From Phlebopus portentosus (lineage: Eukaryota > Basidiomycota > Agaricomycetes > Boletales > Boletinellaceae): 64,000 bases of DNA. The position numbers were made by a program, and so were the translations under genes. The stretch covers positions 310,001-374,000 of the forward strand of contig JAYXKI010000018.1 in the NCBI GenBank assembly GCA_037892935.1. Direction: 5' to 3'. The notes under the pieces are model-generated. The model searched no databases and was not told where the DNA came from. It saw only the letters and a list, made by a program, of their open reading frames with translations. Below, piece after piece: positions 35,335 through 45,729 of the stretch. Every line of letters starts with the position of its first letter. The stretch's first letter is position 1.

Positions 35335-36353
35335 AAATCCTCCTCGGAATCCTCCTCGAGGGAATACGAAGCCCGTTCCTTACACCTTGGTAACTTCGTT
35401 CTCTTGTCCAGTAGTTCTTCCATCTCAGAATCGCTGCTAATCCCAACTTCCCGGCATTTTAGGAAGCGGCCAGTCTTGCCAGATCGTCTCTTCTGCACCC
35501 GTCTCTTGTAGTTGGTTCGGTGTCCACGGCTTCCCTGTGTGTCTCGCCCTACGTTGTTGCAGTCCCGTGCGAAGTGACCTGTCTTGCCGCATGCCCAGCA
35601 TATCCCGGCATCTCCTCGGGACCCCCTAGTAAAGCGCCTAGACATGTCAATGTCCATAGGCTCACCCAGAAACTCAGCTGGACGGCGAGCTTCTGGGGGC
35701 ACTGGCGTGTACGATACCGCCTGCCCATCTTTAAACATAGGGGTGTATTTCCTATTACTGCCTATCACCTTGGCAGCCATCAGACTGGCCTCCAGATTAC
35801 TAGCGTTCTCCTTCCATTGGTTCAGGTCCCAACCTGGGTGGTCTGTATTCGTAAGCAGGGCCTTTAGGATCGTCTGATTGAGTCCTCTCTTGTACTCATA
35901 AATCAGCGCCTGGTGGTCGTAATGCTTTGGCAGCCTCATCCTAATATCGTCGAAGGCCCTGTTATACTGCTTCACCCGCGCCCGTTCCTGATAAATTGTC
36001 CTAATATTTCGCTCGGCTTCTTCTTGAAGTCCAAAAATGCCGTTATGGTTGAGCGCTAATTCGTTCCATAGATCGTCCTCGTCGTCCCATCCACCCTTCT
36101 TGTCCATAACAAGCTCATTGTTCGCATTCCGCTTGTAGGTGGAGACTAATTGATTTCTGTTCACGGCCCATTTGCCATTAACCCAAGTCTGAGCTTGACC
36201 TCGCAGACATTCCAGAATAATCTTAACCCTCTTGACTGGGTCGCTCGGATGTTTTTCATTCAACCGGCTGATCATTTGATTCTGGAAGTTCTCAAGCGAC
36301 TCATAAGGGTTTCCCTTAAACAAGGGATATTTCATGATGTCTTTGTTTGACAT
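35331..36353 (-). CDS. M1 gag
   Basis: 340 residues, intact. It begins MSNKDIMKYPLFKGNPYESL and has the retrotransposon capsid-type core (AQTWVNGKWAVNRNQLVSTY; EEAERNIRTIYQERARVKQY). A single CCHC zinc knuckle CWACGKTGHFARDC lies near residue 252, followed by a Lys/Arg-rich and then acidic tail (EEDSEEDF). The stop TGA overlaps the first bases of pol. Confidence 0.9.
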   Translation of the reverse strand: MSNKDIMKYPLFKGNPYESLENFQNQMISRLNEKHPSDPVKRVKIILECLRGQAQTWVNGKWAVNRNQLVSTYKRNANNELVMDKKGGWDDEDDLWNELALNHNGIFGLQEEAERNIRTIYQERARVKQYNRAFDDIRMRLPKHYDHQALIYEYKRGLNQTILKALLTNTDHPGWDLNQWKENASNLEASLMAAKVIGSNRKYTPMFKDGQAVSYTPVPPEARRPAEFLGEPMDIDMSRRFTRGSRGDAGICWACGKTGHFARDCNNVGRDTQGSRGHRTNYKRRVQKRRSGKTGRFLKCREVGISSDSEMEELLDKRTKLPRCKERASYSLEEDSEEDF

Positions 36354-36554
36354 ATTGACCTAGACGAATTCAACCAACATTTTTTTTTATGAGTATCACT
36401 CTCATTCAGCGCATTACAATAATACATGGTTTAGTAGCTAAGTTATCCAGCGAGTACCACCTCCGCTTTCCAACTAGCCACCTTACCCTTCCTCCCCGGT
36501 CGGTTCTTGGGCGTCTTCCTTCCTCCTGGCAAGCTCCCAGCTCTAAACCAGGGC

Positions 36555-38204
36555 CTATCTCCTTTCTTCCCGAGCTTCGTATCGTTCCTCGCCGCTTTCG
36601 TGTTCCTCGCTTTCCTCTTCTGTCTCCCAGTCGTCGTTCGCATCGAAGTATTCTTGCTCCTCGCTGGTTGGCTCTTCTACGTCGCTACCTCGCACCCAAA
36701 CTACCCTCGCCATGTTCGCTACCCCCTGCCTCGGTGGTCCCTCTCGTATGTCGAGAGAGTCCGATGGTATAGGGCAGCTGTTAGGATGAATGATAGGACC
36801 ATAGATGTAATCAGAGTCTGGGGAGTACTCACTGACCGCCTGGAGCCTTGCTTCTCTCTCCTCAAGCTCAAGAGCACTTGGAGTAGGCGATCCTGGCGGC
36901 GAGTCCTGGTGCGGGTGCTGGAGGTGGTTCCTTTCGACGTAGTGGCCGTTCCATCCCAGCCGTTGGATTGCTCCCTCGACGAGCTCTCCTTGCTCGTTCC
37001 ACATGAGTTCCCGGATTCCTGTGCCATACCCCGTCTCTTGAGTGTTGTCCGCCTCCCATGCTTCCCCAGCATCGGGAGGCGGTCCCCATCCGTCATTGGA
37101 TGGCCAGGGCTGTGGCGACTCAGGAATTACCTCCCTCAGCAGTTCTTCTGCTTGCTGGTCCAGGCTTCCGGGTTGCGTGTCTGTGGAGACGTAGTCCGGG
37201 AGATCTTCTTCAACTTCGATGCTTCCTTCGACCTCTTGTTCCTCTTGGGCGAGCGCAGTAGGCGCTACCAGCCCTCTTTCTGCTACTACTTCAGCGACAT
37301 AGCCTCTTCCGACTTCTACTGCCTGCTGTCGCAACTGCGACGACGGTTGTCCTGTTCGAGTGTCTGTTCCTCCTGGTTCCCTGCTCTGGCGAATGATCTC
37401 GACCATCTGATCCACAAAGCGTTCACTGGCTGGGATCAGGCTGGGCATCTGGTCGTCGTCGGAGTCTGAGCTCACGCTTGCAAAGCGGTTAGCTAGACTT
37501 AGGCCTCTACCTTGCAGCGGGGAGTCAGGGCTCAACCTTGCCCCTCCTCGCCTAGCTCGTTGCGTTAGGTAGGATTGACAAAGCCTAATCGTTTGTTGGA
37601 TCCGACGAATGCCTTCCGTGATCGAGTGCTGGGCCGCGAGTTCTTCCTCGGCATTGCTGATCCGGGCTCGAATAGCCTCGACCTGTTCGACCAGGTAGCT
37701 AGCCTGCGTGTGTAACTGCAGGAAGTCCGTACCAGTCAGCCAAATAATCTCTTGCTGGGAGTTGACCACTTGTTGAGCAAGGGCTGATTAACTGCCCTGA
37801 ATGGCCATTGTTACCGCTCCCAGAATACGAGCCTGCAGAATACCGAACGCGTAGTTGATCCGTACGTCTCGCTGTTCGCCTTCTCGCCTGAGGCTGGTGA
37901 TGACTGCCTCGGCGATTGCATCCCCGACATGTCCCTGAATATGCGCCAGAAACTCCCCCAGTGTCTGCCCTTCTATGGTAAGGTTCTCAGAGTATTGAGA
38001 GCCCATGTCGTAGAGTCGAGCGACAGTAGCTGTGAGAGTTCTGAGGGACCGATCAACGCTAGTAAGTCGATTGTCGAGGTCGATGACGGCGTGTCGCAGG
38101 GCGGAGACAACTTGGTTGGGTTGCCCGTCAGTACTGACCATTCGGTCCAAGCGTCCGTGTAGACTGTCGAGTCGTTCGCTGATGCGTGCCAGAGCGGATT
38201 CCAT
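36555..38204 (-). pseudogene. M1 ORF2 (coiled-coil/acidic protein) with one stop
   Basis: Same protein as the intact ORF2 of P1-P3 (about 549 residues from MESALARISERLDSLHGRL). A TAA at 37790-37788 replaces the CAA/CAG seen in the other copies, just after AIQGS. See the ORF2 entry of P2 for the description. Confidence 0.75.
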
Positions 38205-38890
38205 ACGTTCTCCAGGTCCGGGTTGAGGAACTGCCAGTCGTTGAGTCTGGAGTAAAAATCTCCGACCGGCACAACGGAATGGGGAACTTCTTTCGTTGTC
38301 TTGCCGTTCCACCCACGTCCATAGCGTTCCAAAGCCTCGAAAAAGGCTGACTCGACCTCGGAGTTGTTGAGCAACGACGTATACCAGGGAAGAAAGCCAG
38401 ATGAAGCAGAGTGTAAACCAGAGACTAGACCAACCAGCTTGCCACAGTTCCATCGGTGACATAGCTGTTTCGCAGTAGCGTAGTTGCCTTGATAGATTTG
38501 TAGTAGGACTTGGTGGAGGAAATGAGAATGTTCGAGTAGGGTGTATTCGAACGCTTTATATTCCTGACACAGAGCGAGTAGTTCTTCTTCAACTGGCGTC
38601 GGACCTCTGAGTGCCTCCCAATTGAAACTGTGTCCGTTCAATAGGTTGTCCGCGTGTACCAGCAAGAACTTCCTCCCAACTCTCTCGTGTCTTTCGGCGG
38701 TGATTTGAAGCTCCAGGGCGGATAGTATAACCGACCGGTAGGGTTCTAGGATAGGGGTGTTTGAGTGCTTCTTACCTCGATAGAAGTTTATCGTGCTAAA
38801 CGCCGAATTGACTTCTTCTTCGAATGTATGGAGCGCTCTAACAAAACTCCGATGGAGTGTGTAAGCCTGCTTTAGCCGTCGACGATACGC
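37973..38890 (-). CDS. M1 ORF1, pre-gag frame without ATG
   Basis: Open for 305 codons from the codon after a TAA (38893-38891) to TAG at 37975-37973, with no Met codon. Between M1 and P2, nearly all changes in the upstream overlap region (38462-38205) are silent in this frame, so it is a real coding frame. See the ORF1 entry of P2 for content. Confidence 0.6.
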   Translation of the reverse strand, partial: AYRRRLKQAYTLHRSFVRALHTFEEEVNSAFSTINFYRGKKHSNTPILEPYRSVILSALELQITAERHERVGRKFLLVHADNLLNGHSFNWEALRGPTPVEEELLALCQEYKAFEYTLLEHSHFLHQVLLQIYQGNYATAKQLCHRWNCGKLVGLVSGLHSASSGFLPWYTSLLNNSEVESAFFEALERYGRGWNGKTTKEVPHSVVPVGDFYSRLNDWQFLNPDLENVWNPLWHASANDSTVYTDAWTEWSVLTGNPTKLSPPCDTPSSTSTIDLLALIGPSELSQLLSLDSTTWALNTLRTLP

Positions 38891-39014
38891 TTATCGGTGA
38901 TCAGCTAATTGTATTGACAGGCACAGAAGAAACCCTCCCAGGGCAGAGCAATACTTACTGATCGATAGTGGGTATTGCACTATGAAACAGCAAGATTGAT
39001 TATCCCAGGATTGG

Positions 39015-39025
39015 AGCAAAATTAT
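39015..39025 (-). other. Self-primer binding site of M1
   Basis: ATAATTTTGCT on the minus strand, two bases inside the 5' LTR; exactly complementary to AGCAAAATTAT in the LTR at 39243-39233, the likely RNA 5' end. Confidence 0.6.
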
Positions 39026-39027
39026 AA

Positions 39028-40632
39028 TGTTAGGACCAGCGTTTTCGGACGAGGTGGTCAGTCCGAGCGTACCGGAACAAGTCCCTGCTTCCTCCTTCTG
39101 ACAATGTATAATTGGAGAGTAGAGTAGCGAAGGTTAGATGTACTACTAAGAAGCGAGCTATAGGCTCAAGCTTGACCCAGCAGTAGAGCAGAGGTTCAAT
39201 CAAAGGGGTACAGTTATGATTGAAAGTACAAAATAATTTTGCTGAGGGACAACACCCCGCTCAGCTGGCGCCTTAAATAAAGTTTCTACTGAATACTACC
39301 GACTACCAAATACTACCGACCATGCCTCGCCATTGGTCAGGACAATGTGTTTCAGCTGGTGTCACTACTACTTTCTTAAGTCTGTAGTACCACTGACAAC
39401 TCTGGTGGTGCTACCGAAACTCCTGGTTGCACCACCAACTACTTCCTTCCCTATTAGGCAGGCCCTAATTTCCTTCCGTTCCGAAGAAGCTTTCCCCAGG
39501 CTTCTGTCAATCTCCATTCCTATCACATGTTAATCCTTAACGCCAATCCTCCCACGAGAGACTTCTTCCATGTGTCGCGATCTCGCTTCGCCGGCGCTCC
39601 GTTACTCCGGCCGAGCTTCTGCCGTTAGTCTTCCATCATGGGGCTGACCGTTATCTCGGGATTCATGACCGGCAACCCCTGCCGATCTTCGGGGATTAAC
39701 CTTGGCGGCTGTGTAAATTTAGCAGACACTCTTCTGTGCCTAGCCGCGATATCGATGTCGGAGAATTGTAGTCCAGTACCCGACGTTAACCTGTATCTTC
39801 TTCCCAGGTGATTCGTCCCGCGCCATTCGTCGACTGTAATAACCCCTTCTTCCGATCGTTCCCATGCTTCTAGCATTCGATCCGTTGCTTCTTCGATAAG
39901 ACTTTCGACGTCCGATGGCGCCCTGTAATAGATTGGCCAATCGACTTCCACTGCAGTGTTTCGACACAAGGTCTGGTGACGATGCTGATTGATCCAAGCT
40001 CTCACGCCAACCTTCAGTGCATAGATATCCCTATCGCCGAGCCATACAGATACCTCGTGGTCGTATGCGCTCATTCCGCGGTTCAGTAATGGTTGGTCAA
40101 ACGTTCATTCTGAGGGTCCGGGTTTATGCCGAATCTTGACATCGGCTCCTTCCCTAGTTACTAAGCGCTCCACGAAGTTCTTGAGGAGCCACTCCGAAAG
40201 AACCCAACTCCTTTGGTATGCCAAATAGCAGTTTGTACAGACCAGGCTTTTATGAACAAAGCGTCTGGTTGCACTATGTCGATATTGTCTCTTCTGCAGG
40301 AGTTCCACGTATCTTGCGATGTTCCGTTCTTCCATGTCCACGTAGCTTCGCTCGGGTGGAGGAGTATGTCCAATATGCATTCCAGCTAGTCCTTGCTGTA
40401 AATCGTATGGGTCCTCCCTTTCGTCGCGTTCATCCTCGTAATATTGTCGATCGGGTTCCTCTTGAATATATTCCACAGCGACCTCCCCAGGTCCTTGCTG
40501 TATTAGTGGGCGAGAATCGCCTCCACTATTCTGTCCTTGAAGCCTTTCGACATGTTCTTGATTAGGCTGCATAATTCGGTGTGTAAAGTGTCTGATACCA
40601 CGCCGCATTGTATATCCACAATTTTCGTAACA
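39028..40632 (-). repeat. M1 5' LTR (L2, 1605 bp)
   Basis: Partner of L1 (27836-29440) with identical length and the ATCAC duplication outside. The TATA-like region and the AGCAAAATTAT primer (39243-39233) lie in its promoter-proximal third. Confidence 0.92.
39625..40608 (-). pseudogene. LTR-encoded protein, L2 copy, one stop
   Basis: Same ORF as 28433-29416 but with TGA at 40107-40105 in place of CGA, after KPGPSE. The identical stop is in L3 (41978-41980) and absent from L1, L4 and L5. Confidence 0.8.
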
Positions 40633-40637
40633 ATCAC
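40633..40637. other. Target-site duplication ATCAC of M1 (right)
   Basis: Partner of 27831-27835; the two bracket a complete element of 12,797 bp. Confidence 0.9.
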
Positions 40638-41451
40638 CTTCCATTTACCGTCTTGTTTCTGGAGAAGGACTCCACCAGTCGCAAAGTCCGACGCATCTGC
40701 TTCTACACGGAAAGGGTCCTCGTTGTTGGGTATCGCTAACATGGGAGGACTACTCAAACGACGCTTCAATTCCTCAAACGCTGCCTGCTCATCTTCGCCC
40801 CATTTCCATTCCACCTTACCCGTTAGGGTAGTCAAGGGTTTGACGACCGAACTGTAATCCTTAACAAAACGTCGCAACCAATTTCCTAATCCCAGGAATT
40901 GTTGCAGTTCGTGGACGTTCCTTGGAACTGGCCAGTCCTGTACTGCCGCCGTCTTCTTGGGATCCATTCGAACTTCGCCATTGCCAATAATGTGCCCGAG
41001 GTACTTGACTGTATCAACTTCGAACTCGCACTTCTGCGGCTTTAGGAAAAGTCCGTTTTGGCAAAGGATCTCAAAGACTCGTTTGGTGCGTCTGCGGTGT
41101 TCTTCTAGATCATTCGAGAAGATGAGAATGTCATCGAGGTAAATGATGACGATACCCTCATGAATTAGCTCCCGAAAGATGTCATTCATAAAGCCTTGGA
41201 ACGTCGCTGGCGCATTACACAAGCCAAAGAACATGACTGTGGGTTCAAATAAGCCTAGATTTGTCCGGAACGCTGCCTTCCACTCGTCTCCCTCGCGAAT
41301 CTGGATGTTGTAGTATCCCCAACGAACGTCGAGCTTCGTGATGTACCTTGCATCCTTAACCTTGTCGATGAGCTCATTTATCAGCGGCAATGGGTATTTG
41401 TTCTTGACCGTTCCTTCATTGAGCTTTCGATAGTCTTGGATTGCTCGTAAG
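40638..41451 (-). CDS. Element Y Pol, reverse transcriptase fragment
   Basis: A 271-codon open piece: QDYRKLNEGTVKNKYPLPL, ITKLDVRWGYYNIQI, FFGLCNAPATFQGFMNDIF, catalytic YLDDILIF, KYLGHIIG, then the start of RNase H (FRVEADASDFATGGVLLQKQ). It is cut on the right by P1 and on the left by M1, and continues in frame at 27835. Past 40633 the frame reads into the M1 LTR by chance. Confidence 0.88.
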
Positions 41452-41476
41452 TGTTACGAAAATTGTGGATATACAA

Positions 41477-42460
41477 ATGCGGCGTGGTATCAGACGCTTT
41501 ACACACCGAATTATGCAGCCTAATCCAGAGCATTTCGAAAGACTTCAAGGACAGAATAGTGGAAGCGATTCTCGCCCACTAGTACAGCAAGGACCTGGGG
41601 AGGTCGCTGTGGAATATATTCAAGAGGAACCCGATCGACGATATTACGAGGACGAACGCGACGAAAGGGAGGACCCATACGATTTACAGCAAGGACTAGC
41701 TGGAATGCATATTGGACATACTCCTCCACCAGAGCGAAGCTACGTGGACATGGAAGAACGGAACATCGCAAGATACGTGGAACTCCTGCAGAAGAGACAA
41801 TATCGACATAGTGCAACCAGACGCTTTGTTCATGAAAGCCTGGTTTGTGCAAACTGCTATTTGGCATACCAAAGGAGTTGGGTTCTTTCGGAGTGGCTCC
41901 TCAAGAACTTCGTGGAACGCTTAGTAACTAGGGAAGGGGCCGATGTCAAAATTCGGCATAAACCCGGACCCTCAGAATGAACGTTTGACCAACCATTACC
42001 GAACCGCGGAATGAGCGCATACGACCATGAGGTATCTGTATGGCTTGGCGACAGGGATATCTATGCACTGAAGGTTGGCGTGAGAGCTTGGATCAATCAG
42101 CATCGTCACCAGACCTTGTGTCAAAACACTGCAGTGGAAGTCGATTGGCCAATCTATTTCAGGGCGCCATCGGACGTTGAAAGTCTTATCGAAGAAGCAA
42201 CGGATCGAATGCTAGAAGCATGGGAACGATCGGAAGAAGGGGTTATTACAGTCGACGAATGGCGCGGGACGAATCACCTGGGAAGAAGATACAGGTTAAC
42301 GTCGGGTACCAGACTACAATTCTCCGACATCGATATCGCGGCTAGGCACAGAAGGGTGTCTGCTAAATTTACACAGCCGCCGAGGTTAACCTCCGATGAT
42401 CGACAGGGGTTGCCGATCCCAAATCCCGAGATAACAGTCAGCCCCATGATGGAAGATTAA
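41477..42460 (+). pseudogene. LTR-encoded protein, L3 copy, one stop
   Basis: ATG at 41477; TGA at 41978-41980 splits the 327-codon frame at the same codon as in L2. The rest of the frame is intact to PMMED. Confidence 0.8.
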
Positions 42461-42842
42461 ACGGCAGAAGCTCGGCCGGAGTAACGGAGCGCCGGTGAAG
42501 CGAGATCGCGGCACATGGAAGAAGTCTCTCGTGGGAGGATTGGCATTAAGGATTAACATGTGATAGGAATGGAGATCGATAGAAGCCTGGGGAAAGCTTC
42601 TTCGGAACGGAAGGAAATTAGGGCCTGCCTAATAGGGAAGGAAGTAGTTGGTGGTGCAACCAGGAGTTTCGGTAGCACCACCAGAGTTGTCAGTGGTACT
42701 ACAGACTTAAGAGAGTAGTAGTGACACCAGCTGAAACACATTGTCCTGACCAATGGCAAGGCATGGTCGGTAGTATTCGGTAGTCGGTAGTATTCAGTAG
42801 AAACTTTATTTAAGGCGCCAGCTGAGCGGGGTGTTGTCCCTC

Positions 42843-42853
42843 AGCAAAATTAT
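42843..42853 (+). promoter_or_regulatory. Likely RNA 5' end / self-primer of P1
   Basis: AGCAAAATTAT about 35 nt downstream of a TTTATTTAA TATA-like box; complementary over all 11 nt to 43062-43072. Confidence 0.5.
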
Positions 42854-43061
42854 TTTGTACTTTCAATCATAACTGTACCCCTTTGATTGAACCTCTGCTC
42901 TACTGCTGGGTCAAGCTTGAGCCTATAAGCTCGCTTCTTAGTAGTACATCTAACCTTCGCTACTCTACTCTCCAATTATACATTGTCAGAAGGAGGAAGC
43001 AGGGACTTGTTCCGGTACGCTCGGACTGACCACCTCGTCCGAAAACGCTGGTCCTAACATT

Positions 43062-43072
43062 ATAATTTTGCT
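43062..43072 (+). other. Self-primer binding site of P1
   Basis: ATAATTTTGCT two bases after the LTR. No tRNA-type TGG sequence sits at the LTR edge. Confidence 0.6.
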
Positions 43073-43196
43073 CCAATCCTGGGATAATCAATCTTGCTGT
43101 TTCATAGTGCAATACCCACTATTGATCAGTAAGTATTGCTCTGCCCCGGGAGGGTTTCTTCTGTGCCTGTAAATACAGTTAGCTGATCACCGATAA

Positions 43197-44114
43197 GCGT
43201 ATCGTCGACGGCTAAAGCAGGCTTACACACTCCATCGGAGTTTTGTTAGAGCGCTCCATACATTCGAAGAAGAAGTCAATTCGGCGTTTCGCACGATAAA
43301 CTTCTATCGAGGTAAGAAGCACTCAAACACCCCTATCCTAGAACCCTACCGGTCGGTTATACTATCCGCCCTGGAGCTTCGAATCACCGCCGAAAGACAC
43401 GAAAGAGTTGGGAGGAAGTTCTTGCTTGTGCATGCGGACAACCTATTGAACGGACACAGTTTCAATTGGGAGGCACTCAGGGGTCCAACGCCAGTTGAAG
43501 AAGAACTACTCGCTCTGTGTCAGGAATATAAAGCGTTCGAATACACCCTACTCGAACATTCTCATTTCCTCCACCAAGTCCTACTACAGGTTTATCAAGG
43601 CAACTATACTACTGCGAAACAACTATGTCACCGATGGAACTGTGGCAAGTTGGTTGGTCTAGTCTCTGGTTTACACTCTGCATCGTCTGGTTTTCTTCCA
43701 TGGTATACGTCATTGCTCAACAACTCCGAGGTCGAATCAGCCTTCTTCGAGGCTTTGGAACGCTATGGACGTGGATGGAATGGCAAGACAACGAAAGAGG
43801 TTCCCCATTCCGTCGTGCCGGTCGGAGATTTCTACTCCAAACTCAACGACTGGCAGTTCTTCAACCCGGACCTGGAGAACGTATGGAATCCGCTCTGGCA
43901 CGCATCAGCGAACGACTCGACAGTCTACACGGACGCTTGGACCGAATGGTCAGTACTGACGGGCAACCCAACCAAGTTGTCTCCGCCCTGCGACACGCCG
44001 TCATCGACCTCGACAATCGACTTACTAGCGTTGATCGGTCCCTCAGAACTCTCACAGCTACTGTCGCTCGACTCTACGACATGGGCTCTCAATACTCTGA
44101 GAACCTTACCGTAG
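43197..44114 (+). CDS. P1 ORF1, pre-gag frame without ATG
   Basis: Open from after TAA (43194-43196) to the TAG at 44112-44114, without Met. Content as in P2 ORF1. It overlaps ORF2 from 43883. Confidence 0.6.
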   Translation, partial: AYRRRLKQAYTLHRSFVRALHTFEEEVNSAFRTINFYRGKKHSNTPILEPYRSVILSALELRITAERHERVGRKFLLVHADNLLNGHSFNWEALRGPTPVEEELLALCQEYKAFEYTLLEHSHFLHQVLLQVYQGNYTTAKQLCHRWNCGKLVGLVSGLHSASSGFLPWYTSLLNNSEVESAFFEALERYGRGWNGKTTKEVPHSVVPVGDFYSKLNDWQFFNPDLENVWNPLWHASANDSTVYTDAWTEWSVLTGNPTKLSPPCDTPSSTSTIDLLALIGPSELSQLLSLDSTTWALNTLRTLP

Positions 44115-45532
44115 AAGGACAGACATTGGGGGAGTTTCTGGCGCACATTCAGGGACACGTCGGGGATGCGATCGCCGAGGCAGTCATCACCAATCTCCGG
44201 CGAGAAGGCGAACAGCGGGACGTACGGATCAACTACGCCTTCGGCATTCTTCAGGCTCGAATTCTGGGAGCAGTAACAATGGCCATTCAGGGCAGTCAAT
44301 CAGCCCTTGTTCAACAAGTGGTCAACTCCCAGCAAGAGATTATTCGGCTAACTGGTACGGACTTCCTGCAGTTACACACGCAGGCTAGCTACCTGGTCGA
44401 ACAGGTCGAGGCTATTCGAGCCCGGATCAGCAATGCCGAGGAAGAACTCGTGGCCCAGCACTCGATCACGGAAGGCATTCGTCGGATCCAACAAACGATT
44501 AGGCTTTGTCAATCCTACCTAACGCAGCGAGCTAGGCGAGGAGGAGCAAGGTTGAGCCCTGACTCCCCGCTGCAAGGTAGAGGCCTAAGTCTGGCTAACC
44601 GCTTCACAAGCGTGAGCTCAGACTCCGACGACGACCAGATGCCCGGCCTGATCCCAGCCGGTGAACGCTTTGTGGATCAGATGGTCGAGATCATTCGCCA
44701 GAGCAGGGAACCAGGAGGAACGGACACTCGAACAGGACAACCGTCGTCGCAGTTGCGACAGCAGGCAGTAGAAGTCGGAAGGAGCTATGTCGCTGAAGTA
44801 GTTGCGGAAAGAGGGCTGGTAGCGCCTACTGCGCTCGCCCAAGAGGAACAGGAAGTCGAAGGAAGCATCGAAGTTGAAGAAGATCTCCCGGACTACGTCT
44901 CCACAGACATGCAACCCGGAAGCCTGGACCAGCAAGCAGAAGAACTGCTGAGGGAGGTAATTCCTGGGTCGCCACAGCCCTGGCCATCCAACGACGGATG
45001 GGGACCGCCTCCCGATGCTGGGGAAGCATGGGAGGCGGACAACACTCGAGAGACGGGTTATGGCACGGGAATCCGGGAGTTGATGTGGAACGAGCAAGGA
45101 GAGCTCGTCGAGGGAGCGATCCAACGGCTGGGATGGAACGGCCACTACGTCGAAAGGAACCACCTCCAGCACCCGCACCAGGACTCGCCGCCAGGATCGC
45201 CTACTCCAAGTGCTCTTGAGCTTGAGGAGAGAGAAGCAAGGCTCCAGGCGGTCAGTGAGTACTCCCCAGACTCTGATTACATCTATGGTCCTATCATTCG
45301 TCCTAACAGCTGCCCTATACCATCGGACTCTCTCGACATACGAGAGGGACCACCAAGGCAGGGGGTAGCGAACATGGCGAGGGTAGTTTGGGTGCAAGGT
45401 AGCGACGTAGAAGAGCCAACCAGCGAGGATCAAGAGTACTTCGATGCGAACGACGACTGGGAGACAGAAGAGGAAAGCGAGGAACACGAAAGCGGCGAGG
45501 AACGATACGAAGCTCGGGAAGAAAGGAGATAG
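43883..45532 (+). CDS. P1 ORF2, coiled-coil/acidic protein
   Basis: 549 residues from MESALAR, intact. The frame is open a further 86 codons upstream to an ATG at 43625, but substitutions there follow the ORF1 frame. Description under P2 ORF2. Confidence 0.7.
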   Translation: MESALARISERLDSLHGRLDRMVSTDGQPNQVVSALRHAVIDLDNRLTSVDRSLRTLTATVARLYDMGSQYSENLTVEGQTLGEFLAHIQGHVGDAIAEAVITNLRREGEQRDVRINYAFGILQARILGAVTMAIQGSQSALVQQVVNSQQEIIRLTGTDFLQLHTQASYLVEQVEAIRARISNAEEELVAQHSITEGIRRIQQTIRLCQSYLTQRARRGGARLSPDSPLQGRGLSLANRFTSVSSDSDDDQMPGLIPAGERFVDQMVEIIRQSREPGGTDTRTGQPSSQLRQQAVEVGRSYVAEVVAERGLVAPTALAQEEQEVEGSIEVEEDLPDYVSTDMQPGSLDQQAEELLREVIPGSPQPWPSNDGWGPPPDAGEAWEADNTRETGYGTGIRELMWNEQGELVEGAIQRLGWNGHYVERNHLQHPHQDSPPGSPTPSALELEEREARLQAVSEYSPDSDYIYGPIIRPNSCPIPSDSLDIREGPPRQGVANMARVVWVQGSDVEEPTSEDQEYFDANDDWETEEESEEHESGEERYEAREERR

Positions 45533-45729
45533 GCCCTGGTTTAGAGCTGGGAGCTTGCCAGGAGGAAGGAAGATGCCCAAGAACCGACCGGGGAGGAAGG
45601 GTAAGGTGGCTAGTTGGAAAGCGGAGGTGGTACTCGCTGGATAACTTAGCTACTAAACCATGTATTATTGTAATGCGCTGAATGAGAGTGATACTCATAA
45701 AAATGCTGGTTGAATTTGTCTAGGTCAAT

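Larger units (their letters stand above)
27836..40632 (-). mobile_element. Gypsy element X, copy M1, full length
   Basis: Complete minus-strand copy: two 1605-bp LTRs (5' LTR 40632-39028, 3' LTR 29440-27836), 11-nt self-primer site 39025-39015, ORF1, ORF2, gag, pol with chromodomain, tandem repeats and polypurine tract. At 12.8 kb it is far longer than usual fungal Gypsy elements (5-8 kb). The excess comes from the long LTR with its own ORF, two pre-gag ORFs, and a long protease-RT spacer. The LTRs differ at only a modest number of sites, so it is fairly recent, yet ORF2 and pol carry three premature stops. Confidence 0.92.
25491..41451 (-). mobile_element. Gypsy element Y (3' part visible, interrupted twice)
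   Basis: Chromodomain Gypsy on the minus strand. Visible pieces: 3' LTR 25491-25951, RNase H-integrase-chromodomain 25949-27835, and RT 40633-41451. The first break holds X copy M1 (27836-40632, duplication ATCAC); removing it rejoins DGKWKV to IAYRSSTF in frame. The second break at 41451/41452 holds X copy P1; the upstream rest of Y must lie beyond 64000. Y itself broke the gene at 23508-25490. Confidence 0.85.
41452..43059 (+). repeat. P1 5' LTR (L3, 1608 bp)
   Basis: TGTTACGAAAATTG ... GGTCCTAACA, with three one-base insertions relative to the 1605-bp LTRs. Inverted partner of L2, 819 bp away. Confidence 0.92.

Noticed and set aside
40503..40637. Extension of the Y RT frame into the M1 LTR
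   Set aside because: The frame crosses the target duplication into LTR sequence by chance; the true continuation of Y is at 27835.
44618..45580. 320-codon hydrophobic antisense ORF over ORF2 (also 36507-37469 on the other strand)
   Set aside because: It is the mirror of Glu/Arg-rich ORF2 codons and is broken in P2 and P3 while ORF2 stays intact.
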